Positions 5,103 to 8,395 of a DNA stretch of 8,395 nucleotides are shown here, piece by piece. Location: NCBI GenBank assembly GCA_030605895.1, contig JAUWHL010000264.1, forward strand, positions 1 through 8,395, written 5' to 3'. The notes under the pieces were generated by a model. That model was not told the DNA's origin. It was given only the letters and a program-made list of their open reading frames with translations, and did no database searches. This DNA comes from Promethearchaeota archaeon (lineage in GTDB: Archaea; Asgardarchaeota; Lokiarchaeia; Sigyniarchaeales; SOKP01). Positions within the stretch are counted from its first letter, which is position 1. Every line of letters begins with the position of its first letter. The position numbers were made by a program, and so were the translations under genes.

Positions 5103-5843
5103 ATGAGGATTGGGGGAATAATTGATATATCTACAAAAGATATTCCTCATCGTTCAAGCATGGTAATTTTTACTGTAGGTTGTAATTTTAAATGTGAATT
5201 TTGTCATAATAAGTATCTTCTACAATCTAATGTTGGTAGAGAGTATGAAATCAAAGAATTAATTGATATTATTAGTACTAATTTATTAGTGAATGGAGTA
5301 AGCATTACTGGTGGGGAACCAACATTACAAAAAGATTTGCCTGAACTATGTAAAGAAATTCAAAAACTTGGTAAATATTTGAGCATAGATACTAATGGTT
5401 CAAATCCAGATGTAATAAAGCAAATTTCCTCTCATATTAATAGAGTCGCTATGGATTTAAAAAGTCCATTAAACCTGGAAAAATTTGAAAAAATCACAGC
5501 TACTAAGGTAAATTTAGGCAAAATTTCAGAAACTATAAAATTCTTAAAAACTCAGGGAGACATTGAATGTGAAATAAGGACTACTTACGTAGAAAAATTA
5601 TTGGATGCTAGTGACATTGATGAAATTATAAATTATCTAAGAAGTATAGAGTTTAATGGTAACTTTGTGCTACAACAATATCAATTTCGTGAAGGAGTTG
5701 GTGAAAAGTTTAGAGATATCTTTTCAAAGCCAGAACATGAGGTTTTATATAATCTTCTTAAACATTATAAAGGATTAGAGTTACCTTTTAAAATTTTTTT
5801 AAGAGATGAAATTGTAGGTTATTGCAGTATTGATGAAGTTTAA
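5103..5843 (+). CDS. Radical-SAM activating enzyme, NrdG2/glycyl-radical-activase type (246 aa)
   Basis: This is a radical S-adenosylmethionine enzyme of the kind that installs a glycyl radical on a partner enzyme (class III ribonucleotide reductase or a pyruvate-formate-lyase relative). CNFKCEFC at residues 27-34 is the CX3CX2C motif for the 4Fe-4S cluster. GGEPT (70-74) is the SAM-binding motif, and SIDTNG (94-99) and MDLKSP (116-121) are conserved activase strands. The short distance from the cluster motif to GGEP leaves no room for the extra ferredoxin-like cluster domain found in many glycyl-radical activases. This, and the short MRIGGIIDIST opening, points to the NrdG2 subfamily (anaerobic RNR activating protein-like). 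It follows the kinase by 7 nt. A partial glycyl radical enzyme lies about 1.9 kb downstream and is a possible client, with class III ribonucleotide reductase elsewhere in the genome as the main alternative. Confidence 0.88.
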   Translation: MRIGGIIDISTKDIPHRSSMVIFTVGCNFKCEFCHNKYLLQSNVGREYEIKELIDIISTNLLVNGVSITGGEPTLQKDLPELCKEIQKLGKYLSIDTNGSNPDVIKQISSHINRVAMDLKSPLNLEKFEKITATKVNLGKISETIKFLKTQGDIECEIRTTYVEKLLDASDIDEIINYLRSIEFNGNFVLQQYQFREGVGEKFRDIFSKPEHEVLYNLLKHYKGLELPFKIFLRDEIVGYCSIDEV

Positions 5844-5855
5844 TTTATTTTTTAA

Positions 5856-6701
5856 CTATTTTAGTCCATATTTTGGTTTTCTTTTTCCAAAGAAAGCACT
5901 TGCAGCTTCATTTACATCTTTAGATGAGAAAGTTAATACAATAGAACTATTCTCAAATTGTAATATATTATTTAAACTTGGAGAATCTAACGATAAATTA
6001 AGGGCTTCTTTTGTCATGCGTAACCCTAATGGGCTTTTAGTTAATAATTCTTCTGCCAATTTTATTGCTTCGTTTAATAAATTTTCTTTTTCTACAACTT
6101 TTAAAACAAATCCAATTTTCTCAGCTTCCTCTCCACTTACAGATCTCCCACTATAAAGCATTTCATTAGCTCTTGAAAGACCAATGAGTCGTGGAAGGAA
6201 GTAACTACTCCCCATATCAGCACCAGATAAACCAATATTGATAGAAGCATTAATAAACTTAGCATCTTCACTAGCAAATCTAATATCTGCCGCCATTGCA
6301 AATCCAAGACCGCCTCCAGCTATTGCCCCATGAAGCGCAGCTATAATTGGTTGTGGAATTTTTCTCATTTTCATAATAATTTGAGTTATTCGCCATTGAT
6401 GATAGATTTTCCTTTTGATAGGCTCAGATACATTTAAATAATAAAACTTATCATAACCTTCTGGTGTTTTTTTGGAATTTAAAATTAAACCTTCCTGTAA
6501 ATCTGTCCCTGCTGAAAAGGCTCTTCCTTCCCCTCTTAAGATTAAAACTCGACATCCCAAATTCACCATCAGATTATCTAATACTTGGTGAATTTCTTCT
6601 TCCATTTGAAATGATATTGCATTTAATTTTTCCGGTCTATTCAGAGTTAAAATTCCTATGCCATTTTCTTGCAATTCAAATTTAATGGTTTCATATTCCA
6701 T
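5856..6701 (-). CDS. Crotonase-fold enoyl-CoA hydratase/isomerase paralogue B (281 aa)
   Basis: This crotonase-superfamily protein acts on acyl-CoA thioesters. It has the N-terminal GIGILTLNRPEKLNAI motif, the first oxyanion-hole segment GRAFSAGTDL (59-68), and the second, HGAIAGGGLGFAMAADIRFAS (124-144). The two glutamates that catalyse hydration in classical enoyl-CoA hydratase are replaced: by eye the first aligns with G133 and the second with S153. D162 (GADMG) aligns with the Asp used in dienoyl-CoA isomerase. Hydratase is therefore not a safe call; isomerase or another CoA reaction is possible. The C-terminus, with TKSPLGLRMTKEA and FFGKRKPKY, is the normal trimerisation region. It is the second gene of a pair, 25 bp after the paralogue at 6727-7587, and over half of aligned positions look identical. 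The ATG start at 6701 matches the paralogue's N-terminus. It converges on the radical-SAM gene with 12 bp between. Confidence 0.88.
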   Translation of the reverse strand: MEYETIKFELQENGIGILTLNRPEKLNAISFQMEEEIHQVLDNLMVNLGCRVLILRGEGRAFSAGTDLQEGLILNSKKTPEGYDKFYYLNVSEPIKRKIYHQWRITQIIMKMRKIPQPIIAALHGAIAGGGLGFAMAADIRFASEDAKFINASINIGLSGADMGSSYFLPRLIGLSRANEMLYSGRSVSGEEAEKIGFVLKVVEKENLLNEAIKLAEELLTKSPLGLRMTKEALNLSLDSPSLNNILQFENSSIVLTFSSKDVNEAASAFFGKRKPKYGLK

Positions 6702-6726
6702 GTTTTTTCACGCTCTTTTCATTTTT

Positions 6727-7587
6727 TTACGATTTTGGATATTTTGGTTTTCTTTTTTCGAAAAAAGCATTAATTCCTTCTAAAAGATCTATAGATGTTG
6801 AGCATAACATCTGTGAACGATTTTCTATTTGCATTATTGTATCTAAACTAGGGGAATCAAGTGTTAAATTAATCGCTTCTTTTGTCATTCTAAGCCCGAG
6901 TGGACTTTTAGTTAGCAAATTTTCGGCAATTTCTAAACCAGCTTCCACTAATTTAACATCATCACCCTTAACAACCTTTAAAACAAGTCCAATTCGCTCC
7001 GCTTCATCAGCATCTATAAAACGCCCTGTATATAATATTTCAGCAGCTCGAGACATACCGATAAGACGTGGTAAATGATAGCTACTTGCTAAATCCGAAC
7101 CAGAAAATCCTATATTTATGAATGAATTTGCCAGTCTTGCATTTTCTCCTGCAATTCTTATATCTGCCGCTAAAACTAATGTAAATCCTGCTCCTGTAGC
7201 AGCTCCTTGAATAATAGCAATAATTGGTTGACTGATCTTCCTCATTTTAACAATCAAATGACTAGCTCTCCCCTGTGCGTATATTTTAGCTTTAATTAAA
7301 TCTTTATCTGGAGCGTTCATAAAGAAGAATCTCTCTTTGAGCTCCTCAGGCTTTTTTTTTGACTGAAGCACTGCAGATTCTTTAAGATCTAATCCCGCAC
7401 AAAAAGCCCTTCCAGCAGCTTTTAAAATAAGAACACGGCAATCCAAATTAGTCATTAAATGATCAAAGATAGAATGCAAATCTTCAATCATTTGAAAGTT
7501 CATGGCATTTAACTTATCTGGTCTATTCAAAGTTAAAATTCCAATTCCATCTTCTCTCAATTCAAACTTAAATGTTTCAAAATTCAA
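6727..7587 (-). CDS. Crotonase-fold enoyl-CoA hydratase/isomerase paralogue A (286 aa)
   Basis: This is the tandem partner of the gene at 5856-6701, with the same crotonase features: GIGILTLNRPDKLNAM, oxyanion segment GRAFCAGLDL (59-68), and QGAATGAGFTLVLAADIRIAG (127-147). The canonical catalytic glutamates align by eye with T136 and F156, so it too lacks both, while D165 (GSDLA) is kept. The two copies differ most around residues 70-110, next to the acyl-binding pocket, and one gap accounts for most of the length difference, so different acyl-CoA substrates are plausible. The start is TTG at 7587. It gives MNFETFKFEL, matching MEYETIKFEL of the paralogue; a TAA lies five codons upstream, and an AAGGT Shine-Dalgarno-like site sits 7 nt before it. 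It heads the operon and is divergent from the glycyl radical enzyme across a 145-bp promoter region. Confidence 0.88.
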   Translation of the reverse strand: MNFETFKFELREDGIGILTLNRPDKLNAMNFQMIEDLHSIFDHLMTNLDCRVLILKAAGRAFCAGLDLKESAVLQSKKKPEELKERFFFMNAPDKDLIKAKIYAQGRASHLIVKMRKISQPIIAIIQGAATGAGFTLVLAADIRIAGENARLANSFINIGFSGSDLASSYHLPRLIGMSRAAEILYTGRFIDADEAERIGLVLKVVKGDDVKLVEAGLEIAENLLTKSPLGLRMTKEAINLTLDSPSLDTIMQIENRSQMLCSTSIDLLEGINAFFEKRKPKYPKS

Positions 7588-7594
7588 TTTTTTC

Positions 7595-7600
7595 GACCTT
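7595..7600 (-). promoter_or_regulatory. Ribosome binding site fixing the TTG start at 7587
   Basis: The minus strand reads AAGGTC here, 7 nt before the TTG. No ATG or GTG is available before the upstream in-frame stop (7600-7602). The site and the paralogue's matching N-terminus together support TTG initiation. Confidence 0.55.
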
Positions 7601-7639
7601 TAAAATATATTAAAATCTTATTTAGATATCTTTAGATAG

Positions 7640-7656
7640 GATTAAATAATTTAAAA
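7640..7656 (-). promoter_or_regulatory. TATA-like promoter for the crotonase pair
   Basis: On the minus strand this reads about TTTTTAAATTATTTAAT, an A/T element that would start transcription near 7615-7625, leaving a leader of about 30 nt with a Shine-Dalgarno site. Two TTTAGATA copies 10 bp apart (7621 and 7631) lie at the predicted start. The background is AT-rich, so the exact box is uncertain. Confidence 0.35.
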
Positions 7657-7705
7657 ATCCATAAAAACTAATTTTATATTTAATTAATTAATTTAATACT
7701 CTAAG

Positions 7706-7713
7706 TTTTAAAA
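7706..7713 (+). promoter_or_regulatory. TATA box candidate for the glycyl radical enzyme gene
   Basis: TTTTAAAA is centred about 23 nt upstream of ATG at 7733, a spacing that implies a leaderless or nearly leaderless message. An alternative TATA, TTTATATT at 7673-7680, would give a leader of about 30 nt. No Shine-Dalgarno site precedes the ATG. Confidence 0.4.
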
Positions 7714-7719
7714 TCAAAA

Positions 7720-7731
7720 TTAAGATCTTAA
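7720..7731. promoter_or_regulatory. Perfect 12-bp palindrome between TATA box and start codon
   Basis: TTAAGATCTTAA is fully self-complementary and ends one base before ATG at 7733. If transcription starts at the ATG, this site lies between the TATA box and the transcript start, an ideal place for a repressor. No regulator is known. Confidence 0.3.
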
Positions 7732-7732
7732 C

Positions 7733-8395
7733 ATGATTTCAATAACTAATAACTCATCAGGAAGAACTTACAAGCTAAAAGAAAATCTACTCACAAGTAA
7801 GTATGAATTGTGTATTGAACGAATGAGGTACTTTACACAAATATTTAAAAAATATCCTAATGATCCTGAAATTATAAGAAGAGCAAAAGCAGTTAGCCAT
7901 ACTCTCAAAAACATGACTGTTTTCATCAGAGATGATGAATTACTTGTTGGGAATGAAACAAGTAAAAATCTAGGTGAAAAGATCAACTTGGATTTATTAA
8001 GATATGATAATAGTTTAGATAAAATCAGCACCTACAAAAAATTAGCAAGAAGAAAATTACAACCTTTTTTTATTGAAGATGAGGAACGTGATGAGTTATT
8101 AGAAATGATACCTTTCTGGAAAGGAAAATCTCTTATTGCAGATAGAATTAATAAAAAGCTTTTGAAAGAAGGCTTAATTACAGGGGAAGGGAAAATTGCT
8201 TCTTTAGCACCTAATATAGCAATTCAACAAGGACCTACAGAAGGACATCTATGTGCAGGATATGAAAAACTATTGAAATTAGGATATAAAGGTATTATTG
8301 AGGAAGCTGAATTCTATCAAAAACAACTTGATAAAAATGATGAGAATTCTCAAGAGAAATTTAATTTTTATGAAGCTGTCAAAATATATTATAAT
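7733..8395 (+). CDS. N-terminal part of a PFL-like glycyl radical enzyme (3' end outside window)
   Basis: The frame runs from ATG at 7733 to the window edge with no stop (221 codons). The translation matches the N-terminal region of pyruvate-formate-lyase-like glycyl radical enzymes (the PflD, glycerol dehydratase and choline lyase group). The opening has a helical stretch ending RRAKAVSHTLKNM; then DDELLVGNE (68-75), corresponding to the family's LVGN loop; then ELLEMIPFWKGKSL (121-134); and GHLCAGYEKLLKLGYKGIIEEAE (171-193), a very typical segment. After LVGN the usual R-T-x-K pattern is replaced by ETSKNLGEK, so it diverges from the best-known members. Full family length is about 780-850 residues, so roughly a quarter is seen. 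The catalytic Cys and the C-terminal Gly loop are not in the window, so the reaction (C-C, C-O or C-N cleavage, or fumarate addition) cannot be stated. It is divergent from the crotonase pair. Confidence 0.85.
   Translation, partial: MISITNNSSGRTYKLKENLLTSKYELCIERMRYFTQIFKKYPNDPEIIRRAKAVSHTLKNMTVFIRDDELLVGNETSKNLGEKINLDLLRYDNSLDKISTYKKLARRKLQPFFIEDEERDELLEMIPFWKGKSLIADRINKKLLKEGLITGEGKIASLAPNIAIQQGPTEGHLCAGYEKLLKLGYKGIIEEAEFYQKQLDKNDENSQEKFNFYEAVKIYYN

Noticed and set aside
5830..6156. 108-aa plus-strand frame overlapping a crotonase gene
   Set aside because: It is antisense to well-conserved crotonase sequence (5856-6701) and has no independent motif.
6464..6685. 73-aa plus-strand frame
   Set aside because: It lies wholly antisense to the N-terminal half of the crotonase at 5856-6701, with Leu/Pro-rich shadow composition.
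7768..8031. 87-aa minus-strand frame at the right edge
   Set aside because: It is antisense to the glycyl radical enzyme frame, which has clear family motifs and runs to the window edge.
1..8395. CRISPR array, tRNA or rRNA gene
   Set aside because: No regularly spaced repeats of 20 bp or more, no tRNA cloverleaf with T-loop and anticodon arm, and no rRNA-like conserved GC-rich stretch were seen.

Overview
The window is very AT-rich and reads as a piece of an archaeal chromosome, most probably an Asgard archaeon (Lokiarchaeia-like). The strongest signs are two adjacent, dissimilar Roadblock/LC7-domain genes, TATA-like boxes about 20-30 nt upstream of several start codons with few Shine-Dalgarno sites, T-tracts after genes, and membrane-anchored surface proteins of archaeal style. 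The lineage is an inference: no rRNA or other phylogenetic marker is present.

Layout. The left edge (1-804, +) carries the 3' part of a single-pass surface protein with a sequon-rich ectodomain and a Lys/Glu-rich cytoplasmic tail. Next comes a minus-strand block (2776 down to 870): a small winged-helix protein, a YcbL/glyoxalase-II-like metallo-beta-lactamase-fold hydrolase, and two Roadblock proteins (88 and 116 aa). A 307-bp gap with a 23-bp dyad separates this from a plus-strand 172-aa membrane-anchored protein of unknown function. Another gap holds a phased direct repeat and a good TATA box ahead of a likely 57-aa gene (3943-4116). A two-gene plus-strand operon follows: a PfkB-family sugar/nucleoside-type kinase and a radical-SAM activating enzyme of the NrdG2/glycyl-radical-activase type. 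It converges, with only 12 bp between, on two tandem paralogous crotonase-fold genes on the minus strand. Divergent from these, at the right edge (7733-8395, +), is the N-terminal 221 residues of a PFL-like glycyl radical enzyme that runs off the window.

How the genes may fit together. The right half (4202-8395) looks like an anaerobic metabolic neighbourhood. A glycyl radical enzyme needs a radical-SAM activase, and one is encoded about 2 kb away. CoA-thioester chemistry is represented by two crotonase homologues that lack both canonical hydratase glutamates but share an Asp aligned with the dienoyl-CoA isomerase Asp. A functional link between these genes is inferred only from proximity. The substrate of the glycyl radical enzyme cannot be assigned because its active-site Cys and Gly-radical loop lie beyond the window. 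No tRNA, rRNA, CRISPR array or intact mobile element was recognised.
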